Shown here one piece after another: positions 11,965-22,600 of a stretch of 64,000 nucleotides of DNA. This DNA comes from Blastobasis lacticolella (Eukaryota > Arthropoda > Insecta > Lepidoptera > Blastobasidae): positions 15,615,545 through 15,679,544 of the forward strand of contig LR990042.1 of the NCBI GenBank assembly GCA_905147135.1, written 5' to 3'. Made by a program: the position numbers and the translations under genes. Every line of letters begins with the position of its first letter. Position 1 is the stretch's first letter. Under the pieces are notes generated by a model, which did not search any database, was not told where the DNA came from, and saw only the letters and a program-made list of their open reading frames with translations.

Positions 11965-12195
11965 GGGTGAGGGAAACATCGTGATGAAACCTGCACATTC
12001 AGGCGACTGGATGTGTAACCATGATCCAATCTGGTCAGGTTCCCCTGGTAGCAGGGTCATGGAGGTCAGATGGCAGTCGCTCCACTGTAATTACCTGACC
12101 TGCCTCATCGTGGATCATGGTCAAGGCGGACCCCGGGCCCTCGTGCGCGAGAGCACAACTGGGACATTAACGCCAAGATGATTATTTTTTTTATA
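11965..12195 (+). mobile_element. SINE-like repeat (family 2), left arm copy a
   Basis: About 220 bp, from GAGGGAAACATCGTGATGAAACCTG-type start to an ACGCCAAGATGATTATTTT end. The same repeat occurs at 14485-14775, 17108-17340, 28855-29055, 31410-31700, 34665-34890 and 52340-52600. The GATGAT-type tail resembles that of the RTE fragment at 16671, suggesting mobilisation by RTE machinery (inference). Confidence 0.65.
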
Positions 12196-12514
12196 GTGTG
12201 GGTAATGCTGTCTAATAAAGTTTATAATTTTTTATTTTATAGAAAAGCGTGAAAAACGTTTATCTTAAACGACTGTTTTCGAATATATTGTAATTGGAAC
12301 ATTACGCAATTAGTGTAGATAATAATTGTTTCGACATAGGCTAATACTTAATCTTAAAAAAAATTAAGATCTTTTAATATCTAAGATATGTTAATGTACC
12401 TAACACATTTACAGCAAATAAATGATTCTAATTCTAATTATCTAGGAAAGATGCAATAAAAAAGTGTTAGCAAATTTCAGAACGGCTACTTTTTTATGTT
12501 AGATTTGTAAATAC

Positions 12515-12612
12515 AGAGTAGTGTAGGTATAGAGTAGAGTAAAGTAGAGTAGGGTAGGTATAGAGTAGGGTAATGGTAGGGTAGGGGTAGAGTAGGGTAG
12601 TGATGAGTACGG
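12515..12612 (+). repeat. GGTAG/AGAGTAG minisatellite, left arm
   Basis: Degenerate tandem array of about 10-bp units of the type GGGTAGAGTA. The right-arm equivalent (34065-34297) is more than twice as long, so copy number changed after the arms separated. Confidence 0.75.
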
Positions 12613-13180
12613 GTAAAGTAGTATACTACGCGAACGTAGTTGCGTCGGGCCAACTAGTAATCTATACTAAACTTATAAAGAGACTAGCTGTTGCCCCCGA
12701 CTTCATCCGCGTGGTCTACAAAACTCAAACAAAATATCGACGCCTCTAAATACTACTTGGAAATGAATATTGTTATCATTTGTACTCAATCTAAATACAA
12801 AACAGGTTAACTGACAATATCGGATCGGTAAAGGACCTGGTTGCACATAAAGAGGTACCTAGATTTATGGCGACGGTGCACTTAGGGGATATTGACTACC
12901 TTAGTTGGAATCTGAATTTGACATTAGAATATTCTACACTACGTCATCTACGTTAGCCACTATTAAAGTGGTGTAAGATTATTTTATGTAAAATTCAGTT
13001 GTCCACTGAGACAGCCATTAGCCCCGCTAGTCTAAGGCAATTTGTTTTCTAATAATTACTTCTCTCCAATAATGAGAGTTGCTACCATGTTGGCTACGCA
13101 TATTCTGCGAGAGGCGCTATTTTAGTACTCCTGGGCATAGTACAGAATACTTGAAGGGGGCTTTTATAGCATAGGTACTT
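12613..13180. other. Intergenic with an interspersed-repeat motif
   Basis: At 12683-12715 is the scattered motif ACTAGCTGTTGCCCCCGACTTC..CCGCGTGG. No gene seen. Mirrored near 33040-33500. Confidence 0.4.
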
Positions 13181-13185
13181 GTGCC

Positions 13186-13230
13186 GCAGTGGACACAGTG
13201 GACACAGTGGACACAGTGGACACAGTGGAC
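13186..13230 (+). repeat. Tandem 9-bp repeat (CAGTGGACA)x5
   Basis: Five head-to-tail 9-bp units, the last ending in C. The right arm has three units (32938-32964). The surrounding 87-codon open frame (13189-13452) exists mainly because the repeat length is a multiple of three. I see no known protein there. Confidence 0.9.
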
Positions 13231-14340
13231 CATGTGAACCTAAAGGCTTCACATCATCGTCAACTTTTGGCGAAAATTACCCAAAATACCACATTGCAAC
13301 GGTCTGGTATGGGTGGAGGGAGTATTAACCCTCTGGATGTGTTGAAGCATCCTATCCGTAGCTTTTACAGATTTCTTGTGCACCATAGTACAATCATCCT
13401 ATTAGATCAGACAGCAATCATGAATCCTCAGAGCTTTGCCGCTGTTACGTGACACCTTTCCGCAATGGCATGTTGACCATTGAACCACTCAGGTCGTCGT
13501 ATTACTTGGAGAGTGACGGTTAAAGAATGGCGTGTCGTTTATTTTTATGCTATTTCTCTATATTAGGGCAGGGGGTGATAAAACAGTTAAATAAATAAAG
13601 ACAACAAAAAACAATATAGATATATAATAAGTTGGTTCTAAATGAAGTCCAATCCTAGACTATACCTACAGGTTTTGTCTCTGGAGGCTTTATTCCGTAA
13701 TATATTATTTCAATCTCTAGCTCTTACATTTACGAAGTAAACGTAACGATTACACCCTGCATATTATATTTATCAATACAAAAACCTGGTGTTTACGTGT
13801 GAGATTCGAAAATGGCCGAACAGGGATCAAAGTCTCCATACTCAGTGATTCCACCAGATCCGCCGCAAAGTCAGCATTGATAAGTGATTGAGATGAATAT
13901 TTGAGGTATGAAATTTTCAATGTCAGAAATGAGTAAGTTGGGTGGACTGTTATTAAACATTGCTCGCTATAGATGTTAGGCGTTTACTTTTCGTTAAGAA
14001 CTTTAACAAATGAAATTGTAAAGAAAAATAGTAATCATACTTATTGCCTATCAAATAGAACCTATACCTAACCATTTCAAAATGGCGACTCTTAATGCAT
14101 CGTTCACACCATTTGCTCAATTTCATTTGATATTGTCTTTCAGTAAAATTGACACTTGGCATTATAAAATAAAGCACAACCCCTACCATATCCAATGATC
14201 TCACGATATCCAAACCGTTTGCTGAGCGTGGAGGTTATAGCAACTTCTTAAAATTATATGGTTCTCCATGGACCACCTGGACTGGACTTTATGGAGTTAA
14301 CTATGGCCTATTACCTACATAGGAGCACCGGTTAAGGTAA
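13231..14340. other. Intergenic, no recognised feature
   Basis: AT-rich with several short open frames on both strands that are not preserved in length between the two arms (compare 13953-14213 minus with 31965-32165 plus). Therefore not supported as genes. Confidence 0.4.
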
Positions 14341-14364
14341 TTGAAGCGTAAGCGAGAGGTACTG

Positions 14365-14424
14365 GGTTCGAATCCCAATTGCGGGAATGTATATTGATAC
14401 AATCTTGCAATTGGGATTCGAACC
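14365..14424. repeat. Palindrome made of two opposed tRNA B-box-like motifs
   Basis: 18-bp perfect arms (14365-14382 and 14407-14424), 24-nt loop. Each arm contains GGTTCGAATCC, the RNA polymerase III B-box consensus, facing opposite ways. Likely two SINE heads joined head to head. Mirrored near 31758-31816. Confidence 0.7.
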
Positions 14425-14484
14425 ATTGGACTCTTTTTTGAGTTATGTTAGTTGAATGCTAATCAATGCGCTTACGGTAAGGGA

Positions 14485-14775
14485 AAACATCGTGATGAAA
14501 CCATATTCAAACCACTGAATGTGTAACCATGATTCAATCTAGTCAAGTTCCTCTGATAGCAGGGTCATGGAAGTCAGATGGCAGTCGCTTCACTGTAATT
14601 ATCTGATCTACCAATTCCTGGATCATGGACCATGGTCAAGGCGGACTACGGGCACGGAATTTTACTAGGTACTTATCTAACAAGACAAACCACCCCGGCG
14701 GACCCTGGGCCCTCGTGTGCGAGAGCACAACCGGGACATTAACGCCAATATGATGATGATGATGATATTACCTAA
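14485..14775 (+). mobile_element. SINE-like repeat (family 2), left arm copy b
   Basis: Same family as 11965-12195, with extra internal sequence around 14655-14695 and a GATGATGATGATGAT tail at 14752-14766. Mirrored at 31410-31700. Confidence 0.65.
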
Positions 14776-14779
14776 CCCT

Positions 14780-15060
14780 TTCCTTGAAACCCTTTCATAG
14801 ACATTAAGCAGTATGTCAGCGATGTCAGAAGTGCGATTTTTTCTGTCGTCTGGCTTTATCCAGTAGACTGCCAATAAGAAACATTTTCCTGGCGTCTTGG
14901 TGTATCAAGGAAATATATTTACACTGAAGACACACGCTTCTTAAAACTTTTTCGAAGTCTTCTCTTTGCTCAACCGTGGGTCTTGGGACGTTAAGACTTA
15001 CCACCGCAAGCATTTCAGTTGCACTGTAACTGCTTTTCAAAGCATGCTCGCTTACAAAAT
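14780..15060 (-). pseudogene. Unrecognised ORF remnant, left arm
   Basis: Minus-strand frame 15040-14825 encodes a 71-codon segment with two Cys (RSVCLQCKYISLIHQDARK). Next to an A6 run the reading appears to pass into an overlapping frame (14874-14677) that continues with SDIADILLNVYERVSRKG. Codon use looks protein-like and the segment is conserved in the right arm (31133-31400), but this is also the arm duplication, so it is not independent evidence. Function unknown. Confidence 0.3.
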
Positions 15061-15422
15061 TAGGCTACAGGCGACGGAGCACAGTTAGGCTACGATTTCC
15101 TATCCTTACATCAGATAAAATAAGTGTGATTAATTTTGAAGTTTCTTTGCTCTGGAGATCTTGTAACTATATTAAAGAATGTATTTAGTAGTAAGGTGGT
15201 GGCACCAAAATTGCATATTAAACAACACAAAATTTAAATTTAAAAGAGCATCTCTCAGAACATGTATTTTGTGTTTGCGTCATCAATAAGCCGGTATTTA
15301 ATAGGTATAAAACATAACTTGTCTTTATTACCCTGTCATTGGTGAATTTCTGAATAGAATATTGAAATTCGAAATATTATTACTGTGTATCATTTAGGTG
15401 GTAGCCTTTGCCATTTAACTCG

Positions 15423-15469
15423 CCTACTTAAGGATTCTACAACATTCATACATCAGTGATACAAGGAAC
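15423..15469 (+). promoter_or_regulatory. Core promoter of cuticular gene copy A
   Basis: A degenerate TATA element (CTACTTAAGG, 15424-15433) lies about 28 nt before an arthropod initiator ATCAGT (15452-15457). Copy B keeps TATTTAAG at the equivalent site, so A's box has mutated. Confidence 0.5.
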
Positions 15470-15513
15470 ATGAAACTGGTGAGTCGTATTTGATTAACCG
15501 TTTAATTGTTTTA

Positions 15514-15688
15514 GGGCCGATTATTCAATCCTCGGATAAAACATATCAGTCTGATAAGTTATTAAGTGACTAAAATAAAATGGTATCATTACTTCATATA
15601 TAAGTAAAGGATTACAGATTGTTTTAATTTGGCAGTATATTACTTTATCGGGCAGATAAATTTTAACTGAGGAATGAAAAATCGGCCC
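15514..15688. mobile_element. PIF/Harbinger-type MITE, left arm
   Basis: 175 bp with inverted ends starting GGGCCGATT and reading on into CAATCCTCGGATAAAA / CATTCCTCAGTTAAAA. Flanked by TTA at 15511-15513 and 15689-15691, the 3-bp duplication of the PIF/Harbinger superfamily. Sits in intron 1 of copy A. Mirrored at 30485-30659. Confidence 0.75.
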
Positions 15689-15816
15689 TTATTCTAATTA
15701 GTTTTTAATACCATTGCAAACGAGCTTGCGGCCTGCCTGACAGTAAGCAATTACCACAATGTCGTAATATAATATGTCGTAATACACTCACCCTTGGTAA
15801 TGACACTGTAGATAAA

Positions 15817-16048
15817 GTTAATTAAATAAATAAATACATATGCTTGGACAAATTCACACAGCGCCATCTAGCCCCAAAGTAAGCAAAGCTTAAGTTATGG
15901 GTGTTAGATAACTGTACATACTACACATAGATACGTAACAAAAATTAAAATTTATCATAGCAATTTCTGCTCTGCCGGGAATCAAACCCTGGACATCTGC
16001 GTGGCAGACCGGCTTGTTAACCAACTGAACTACTCAGTGTACTCGTGG
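15817..16048 (-). mobile_element. tRNA-derived SINE (family 1), left arm
   Basis: Minus-strand element: A-box-like TAGTTCAGTTGGTTAAC and B-box GGTTTGATTCCCGG, then the body with GGGGCTAGATGGCGCTGTG and an A/T-rich tail. Mirrored at 30131-30355; other copies at 57826-58064 and, truncated, 6075-6237. Confidence 0.75.
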
Positions 16049-16655
16049 TTATGACGCAAATATCGAGTGGAAATATCGAGATAAATACAATACCAACCAT
16101 GGTAACAAACCCGATAATATTCATTCATTCATTTATTTATTCATTTACTATAACCATGAAAGCCATAAAACTTATATGAACCACTCATATCGTCAATCAA
16201 GAGCTCAGTCAGAGGAGATTATTGCCCGAATGCACGAAATTTTCAGATATTCCAAACAAGAAGGCATTGCTCCAATCCTTAATCTTAACTGAAGAATAAG
16301 CTCGCTAAGTCACTCTTAGCTTTATGACACCGATTGTGATCGTTTACGTCGCCCGAGTGTGAAGGAAATGCCAGGGACCAAGACATCTAACGACAAATTC
16401 GCGATGAAAAAACACATTGATTATGGATTAGACCTTTAAAATAATATTTCTTTGAGTTTAAGCACTTTGGAGCATAAGGATCTGGTCAAGGTAACATCAA
16501 ATACTGTGAGGAGTCTGCGTTTACATTTTTTGCCCCTGTTACAGGCCTCTTGGTGTAACAGTCGTTTGTCGCGCGCTCCGAAAATTTTAAAGTATAGGGT
16601 GAAATTCCGGTTCTGTGCCTGCTGATCGGTATATCGGCATATAGTTGACTATATT
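16049..16655. other. Intron 1 sequence, no recognised feature
   Basis: AT-rich DNA within intron 1 of cuticular copy A. An open minus frame over 16486-16851 overlaps the RTE fragment and is its shadow. Confidence 0.4.
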
Positions 16656-16670
16656 GCTGAAGTCTTTTGA

Positions 16671-17046
16671 GACATGGCCAGCGCTGACGAAACACGTTCA
16701 CGAACTCCACGTCAACGAAATGAAAATGCTGCGGTGGATGTGCGGAGTTAGGCGACTCGATCGAGTACGTAATGAGTACATCCGTGGCAGCCTTGGCGTG
16801 AGGGATATCGCAAATAAGATCGGGGATGCTCGTCTGCGCTGGTTTGGTCACGTGTTGCGTAAACCTCAGGGAATATATATGGGAAATAGGTGCCTGAATC
16901 TGCCGGTATCAGGAAAGAGGCCCCGTTGGCGACCCAAGAAGTGATGGCTTGGCATCGCTGAGTTTGATGCGAGAGCCGACGGCTTACGACAAGAGGATGC
17001 CGAAGACCGGCCGAAGTGGAGAATAACCACTAGGACGATGATGATG
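16671..17046 (+). mobile_element. RTE-type LINE, 3' end fragment, left arm
   Basis: Encodes the C-terminus of an RTE reverse transcriptase (LRWMCGVRRLDRVRNEYIRG, then RLRWFGHVLR and the RPRWRPKK stop). Ends in GACGATGATGATG and is flanked by a perfect 15-bp target duplication GCTGAAGTCTTTTGA at 16656-16670 and 17047-17061. 5'-truncated as usual. Present in both arms (29126-29501), so it predates the inverted duplication. Confidence 0.88.
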
Positions 17047-17107
17047 GCTGAAGTCTTTTGAAAATCCTGTAAAGATAAATCGTTATAAGTGGAAACAAAC
17101 ATAGGGT

Positions 17108-17340
17108 GGAGGGTAAACCCGCACATTCAGATGAAACCTGCACATTCAGGCGACTTAATGTGTAACCATGATCCAATCTGGTCAGGTTCCCCTGGTAGCA
17201 GCATCATGGAGGTCTGATGGCAGTAGCTTCACTGTAAATCTCTGATCTGCCAAATCCTGTATCATGGTCAAAGCGGATCCTGCGCGCTCGTGCGCGAGAG
17301 CGCAACCCCCCGGTTGCATTTACGCAAAGATGGTTATTTA
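17108..17340 (+). mobile_element. SINE-like repeat (family 2), left arm copy c
   Basis: Same family as 11965-12195. A partial tandem start (CCTGCACATTCAG repeated at 17118 and 17139) precedes the body. Mirrored at 28855-29055. Confidence 0.6.
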
Positions 17341-17635
17341 TTTTTATTTATTCAGATACAAATTTTTATTTTATCGATTTAACAGGAGTTATACAGCGCA
17401 AGAAATAGTACTTAATTTTGATAAAATTTATATAATAATAAACAAATAATACAATAAGCATATAATTCTGCGTAATTGTACCCAATAATGCCATATTTAG
17501 GCGCCGGTGGATTTTTATTTATTGTTCTTGTAGTTAGTAGGCATCGTAAGGTTCCAGTTTGATGGATAAGGCCAGTAAGTATTGCAGTCATATGTATCTC
17601 ATGTATCATAATTTGTACCGAAGATGTTGTGGGCG
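17341..17635. other. Intron 1 sequence up to the errantivirus insertion
   Basis: Unremarkable AT-rich intron DNA, closely matched by 28555-28850 and less closely by 52030-52340. Ends with GGCG (17632-17635), the first copy of the errantivirus target duplication. Confidence 0.5.
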
Positions 17636-17937
17636 AAATACGAAGGTCACAGTCGAAGCATTGAAAAAAAGACGAAAATTAATTAACTTAATTTATTAAT
17701 AATTAAAAATTACAGATTAAAAGTACGTCTCAGTTAGCCGATGTTAGGTCTAAAAGTGATTTTATACATTCGCAAAAATACCGATGCGGGGCGAGCGGAA
17801 ATGTGTTGCAATGAGGTAAAACGCTGCGTCGGTGCCTCGTGCCGGTTGGACTTCGCTTGCACATATCGGTGGCGTGATCGATGTCGTCAAGTAGGTTTCA
17901 GTGGTCAGCGGTTCTAAGGGTAGGTACGGATGTAACA
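17636..17937 (-). repeat. Errantivirus 3' LTR
   Basis: 302 bp, beginning TGTTACATCCG and ending CGTATTT on the minus strand. Directly preceded (plus 17938-17946) by the complement of a GGGGGAGG polypurine tract, the plus-strand primer. Confidence 0.92.
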
Positions 17938-17950
17938 CCTCCCCCGAAGT

Positions 17951-19687
17951 TCAGCAGCTATTTGAAGTCGACGGCGAAAATGCTGCTGAGACGAAGTTAA
18001 CATTCATGTCCTTCATCTGATCTGATCTAAAACTTCTCTTAGGTTTCTCTGGAATTTCTGTATAAGTGGGATGTGAGACTTTTATTTCGGGTTGTAGTTT
18101 CGAGCGTCGTTTTCTTATAACTCGAATGTAAGTTAAAATAGCGGCTATAACGAATGTACTGAAGAATATAGTATAGAGTGGTATCGTAGTGTGATAGATA
18201 CTTGTCCCGGTGATGTGACTAATCGTTGCAGGCTGCTGTGCTAGGACTCGGGCGCTGCTGGCATGGAGATTTTCAAGATGAATCGATTTCAGCGTTAACA
18301 CAGGTTTTTCTGGCTGCAGCTTCTCGTCTAAGTCTGGAAGAAGGTCCATAATTTTTATTACATGTCCTTTGATAACGTCATAGGTGTTAGTGACAGTGAT
18401 TTCAGGCGTCCTGATTATGCAACCTTGTGGTATTGTAACGAGATAGCTTCCCTGCAGGATTCGATATTCTTCCTTTTCACATGAGAGTTGGATCCTTGTT
18501 GGCTTCGGGAACGACATAGTATAATGTTGGTCATCTAATTGTTCCATAGATTCCTTGGTGAGTATAATACGGGTTAGCAAGCACGGTGAACTTCGTTGTT
18601 GAATCGTAATGAGACTTTCCACGCAGTCCGGTTGTTCTTGATTGCTGTAGCTAACTCCCTTTTCACAGACGTACCAGTTATTAATCTTTGGACATTCAGC
18701 CCTAAAGTACATGGAATCCTTCTTTCGAATTGCTACATAAGGAAGGACAGGAATCAGAGAAAGGTTTTGTCTATTAGGGATAATGGATAACTTATAAAAA
18801 TTATAGATATCGGGAAAGGCTATCGGCACTTTATACACTATAGCTATCTTGCTATCTATGTAATATGAGCCTAACTTTATTATCTCATAGTAGTCTCTCA
18901 AGTCAATATTTATTAATTGCGAGTCCGAATATAATAATTTTAATTTCTTTAACATGAATTTAAGAGAATAAGAACTAAGCATTGTATGAGAGAAACCAGA
19001 GCTTTTTATAAAAGCTAGGGTGGTTTCTATAGTTAATAATTCCTCACTTAAGTTATCTATGTTATCGCTTAATATACTAAGAAACTGCAATAAATGTCCA
19101 TATCTGATTATATCTGCTTCTCTAGTGTTATCTTCAGCGATTAAACTGGTCAAAATGCTTTCAATTTTGTTTTGATTGTAAACTATATCATCTAATAACT
19201 TACTATGACGGGCGATCCAGTCTTTAGTTAAACTAATGTGGTTATTAATTTCAGATTGTAATCGATTTTGGTTTCCTTCAAGAACTTTTATCGCGTTATC
19301 ATATCGGATCGCGTCTGTATAATCCAAATTACCTGAAATACTTTTAATAACTGAACCGAGACCATCAATTAATCCTCTCTTTATTATTTGTGGTTTAAAA
19401 GTACTTAATTGTTCTGAAATCTTTTGAAGCTTTGATTCTAAATGTGTCATATGGGGCTCAAAAAGGGAAAGTGTTTTATTATTTAATCTAGGTCTAAAAT
19501 TACGAAGTTGCTTATCTACTGAGTCTAATTTACTGTGCATATCTCTAAGGTCAATGTATTGTATAAATGAGTGATAGTGGGAAATCACGCGGGAGTCTCC
19601 TAGCTTGAACGCAATCAACCCAGGTCCATCATCCAGTTTGTCAAGTGATATGTCCAGCGCCAACGTCCCGTGAAGTAGAAGCGTCAA
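17951..19687 (-). CDS. env: Errantivirus envelope-like glycoprotein
   Basis: A 578-codon open frame overlapping the 3' end of pol; in this group env is made from a spliced mRNA, so the first Met here may not be the true start. The N-terminus is weakly hydrophobic. A basic pair (KR, residues 103-104) precedes the conserved RGLIDGLGS block typical of errantivirus/insect F-like proteins. A transmembrane helix spans about residues 498-521, followed by a basic ~57-residue tail. The usual Arg four residues before the cleavage point is not visible, so furin cleavage is uncertain. No stop or frameshift. Confidence 0.9.
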   Translation of the reverse strand: MTLLLHGTLALDISLDKLDDGPGLIAFKLGDSRVISHYHSFIQYIDLRDMHSKLDSVDKQLRNFRPRLNNKTLSLFEPHMTHLESKLQKISEQLSTFKPQIIKRGLIDGLGSVIKSISGNLDYTDAIRYDNAIKVLEGNQNRLQSEINNHISLTKDWIARHSKLLDDIVYNQNKIESILTSLIAEDNTREADIIRYGHLLQFLSILSDNIDNLSEELLTIETTLAFIKSSGFSHTMLSSYSLKFMLKKLKLLYSDSQLINIDLRDYYEIIKLGSYYIDSKIAIVYKVPIAFPDIYNFYKLSIIPNRQNLSLIPVLPYVAIRKKDSMYFRAECPKINNWYVCEKGVSYSNQEQPDCVESLITIQQRSSPCLLTRIILTKESMEQLDDQHYTMSFPKPTRIQLSCEKEEYRILQGSYLVTIPQGCIIRTPEITVTNTYDVIKGHVIKIMDLLPDLDEKLQPEKPVLTLKSIHLENLHASSARVLAQQPATISHITGTSIYHTTIPLYTIFFSTFVIAAILTYIRVIRKRRSKLQPEIKVSHPTYTEIPEKPKRSFRSDQMKDMNVNFVSAAFSPSTSNSC

Positions 19688-22600
19688 TAGTTGCAGTGTC
19701 CTGTAACAAGGTTGAGGTTTTAGGGCCTCGCTTAAGGCGAGATTTGGCTACTGGGTTCCGCTTTTTCTTAGTATAGATATGTATCGGCAGGTCGGCTAAT
19801 ACAATATCCTGGGTAAACCTAGGCGCGAGCTTTTGACGGCTAGCCTTCGGGTTACGAATGAACACCTGCTGGTCGGGCTCATATTCCCTTTCGGGTTTTC
19901 GATCCTTATTTCGGTTTTCAGTTAGCTGATGGAGGGAGGTCTCATTAAGAATGTTATAGACCTCAGTCATGCGTTTCCTATGGTCCTGTACGTACTGTTG
20001 GAGTAAATGCTCCGAGAGGTCGATGTCAAGAGGGTCTCTCGGATCGAAGTGACCTACGATTATCTCTATAGGACGGCATTTTGTGAAACTGTGGATCGAA
20101 TTATTATAACCTAAAACAGCGTAAGGTACTAGGTTAACTGCAGGTTCACCGCGACGTTCTAACTTTAGAATACGTAAGTGTTCCAAAAGGGTAGCGTGAA
20201 ATCTCTCCACCATACCATTATCGTTGGGGGAGTGAGCGAGAATTTTATGATGTTGAATCTTATGGACTCGGACGAATTCCATAAAGACTTGGTTTGTAAA
20301 TTCAGGACCCTGATCCGTGACAATCGTTATAGGGACACCGTGATGGGAAAACAGCTTTAACAGGGACTGTACAACGCTTATGGCTGTAGCATCGCGGAGG
20401 TGGTAGGCTTGCGCGTATTTAGAAAATGCGTCGATAAAAGTGAGATATTTTTCATTTTCGATGGTGAGGAGATGAAGATGAACTATCTCGAATGGTTTCG
20501 TAGGGGGTGGAACTATGCAAAATCGCTGCCTGATGGGGTTGCGGTCGTACTTCGCTTGACCGCAAATACTGCATTCGTTTATATACTTCGCAATTTGATC
20601 TTTCATTTTCGGAAAGTAGTATTTTTTTGACAATGCAAGATGACACTCGTTAATGCCTCTGTGGTTCGTTTTACCCTTATGGTAGGCTTTAATTATCTCC
20701 TGCTGGCGTAAATAATCCTTCACGTTTTCTATCTCTACTTTAGTTAAGACGATTTGATACATAGCCAATTGGGGATAAATAATTATTCCTGTCTTTACTT
20801 TGGGATTGACGTATTCTTTTACTGAGTTAATTACGTCATTTTCAAGATTAGATTCCGTGATTTGAATGGTGGTACGAGTGTGTGATTCAAAAGGCTTACT
20901 AACAACTGGTTTCTTTTTTATATCACCGACAACTGTGAAGCAGATCTGGCGGTTAAATCGGTTTAAAGGTTCATCTGTTATCGGGATTTCTAAAATTGGA
21001 TTTTCTTCACTAGTGTGGACGGTCTCCGTAGACGAACCAGGCGCTAAAGGCGCTTCTGAGTGGTTGACAGCTAAAGATGAAGTCTCCTCGTTATTTATCT
21101 CTATTCGCGAGAGGGCGTCCGCGTTGACATTGTACTTGCCCTCTTTATAAAGGACAGTGAAGTTGTACTCACTTAACTTGAGTCTCCAACGCGTTAAGCG
21201 CGAGTTAGGCTCCTTAAGACTCATCATCCATTTAAGCGGTTTATGGTCTGTAACTACCACAAACTTTCGTCCAAATAAGTAAGGGCGGAAGTACTCGCAA
21301 GCGAAAACTATAGCTAAAAGTTCTTTCTCTATGGTACTATAGTTTATCTCACTAGTGTTAAGAGTACGAGATGCATAAGCTATCGGTTTATCCGAGCCTA
21401 TGGGGCCTTGAGAGAGAACGGCGCCTATAGCTAACTTCGAGGCGTCGGTCGTTAGTATAAACTCTTTTAAAAAGTCCGGGTACTGTAAAATCGGATCATT
21501 GGTTAGAAGTTTCTTGCAATGTTCGAAACAGTTAATGTACTCTGGATTATGAATATCTATTTTAGATCCCTTTTTAAGGCATTGAGTCATGGGTTTCGTC
21601 ACCTTAGCGAAATTCGGGATAAACTTCCTATAATAACCTAAGAGCCCTAAGAAACGCTTTATCTCCGTAGATGTTTTAGGCAAAGGGAATTTTTGGATCG
21701 CGACGATCTTATCGGGATTTGGCTTAATGCCATTTTTAGTGATAACGTGCCCTAAATAGGCGGTTTCTAAATTCAAAAATTCAGATTTATCCATTTGAAT
21801 CTTGAAGTTAGATTCCCTAAGTCTGTCGAACACTTTCTGTAAATTATTCATATGCTCTTGTAAGGAGGTACTGAATATAATTATATCGTCAAGATATACC
21901 AAGCAGATCTGATTTTGTAGACCTCTGAGGACATGGTCCATAACCCGTTGGAAAGTAGATGGGGAGTTCTTTAGTCCCATGGGCATACGTAAAAATTCGT
22001 AGTGACCGTGTTCTACGTTGAAGGCTGTTTTGGGTATATCTGGGGGGTCCATTTCTACTTGGTAAAACCCACTTGCCAGATCTAGGGTGGTGAAATACTG
22101 GCAGTTACCGAGTTTATCTAGGACGTCTGCAATGTTTGGAATAGGGTATTTATCGTCGATCGTCTTCTCGTTTAATTTTCTAAAATCAACGACAAGACGC
22201 CACTTAACTTTCCCTGACGCGTCCATCTTTTTAGGCACAACCCAAATGGGCGAGCTCCACGCGGAATCTGAGGGTCTGATAATACCTTGTTCCAACATTT
22301 TACAAATTTGACTTTGAACCTCTTCGCGATGTATGAAAGGGTAACGGTAACTCTTTGTATAGATGGGTATCTCATCAGTAGTTTTAATTGAGTGTTTTAT
22401 TTTATTCGTGAATGTTAATGCTTCACCTTCAATATAAAACACATCGGAATACTGAGCGCACAAGGATTCTGAATTGGTGCACTCCTCAGGGTTGAGATGG
22501 TCCGTGCGCAAGCGAGACAGAACTTGCGCGGCGCGTGACGTCGCGGGCGCACTAGTGCGACTGCACTCAACATTATAAACCTCGGCGCCGAGCGGGCTAT

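Noticed and set aside
12515..12612. Telomere-like repeat
   Set aside because: Units are GGTAG/GAGTA variants of irregular length, not the insect TTAGG array.
13189..13452. Protein-coding gene starting with repeated Asp-Thr-Val
   Set aside because: The N-terminal repeat comes from a 9-bp tandem array; copy number differs between arms, no known domain and no promoter were seen.
16486..16851. Minus-strand 121-codon ORF (and its mirror 29321-29686)
   Set aside because: It is antisense to the RTE reverse-transcriptase fragment, whose frame is recognisable.
20178..22311. Plus-strand ORFs across the errantivirus
   Set aside because: Shadows of the 1220-codon pol frame on the minus strand.
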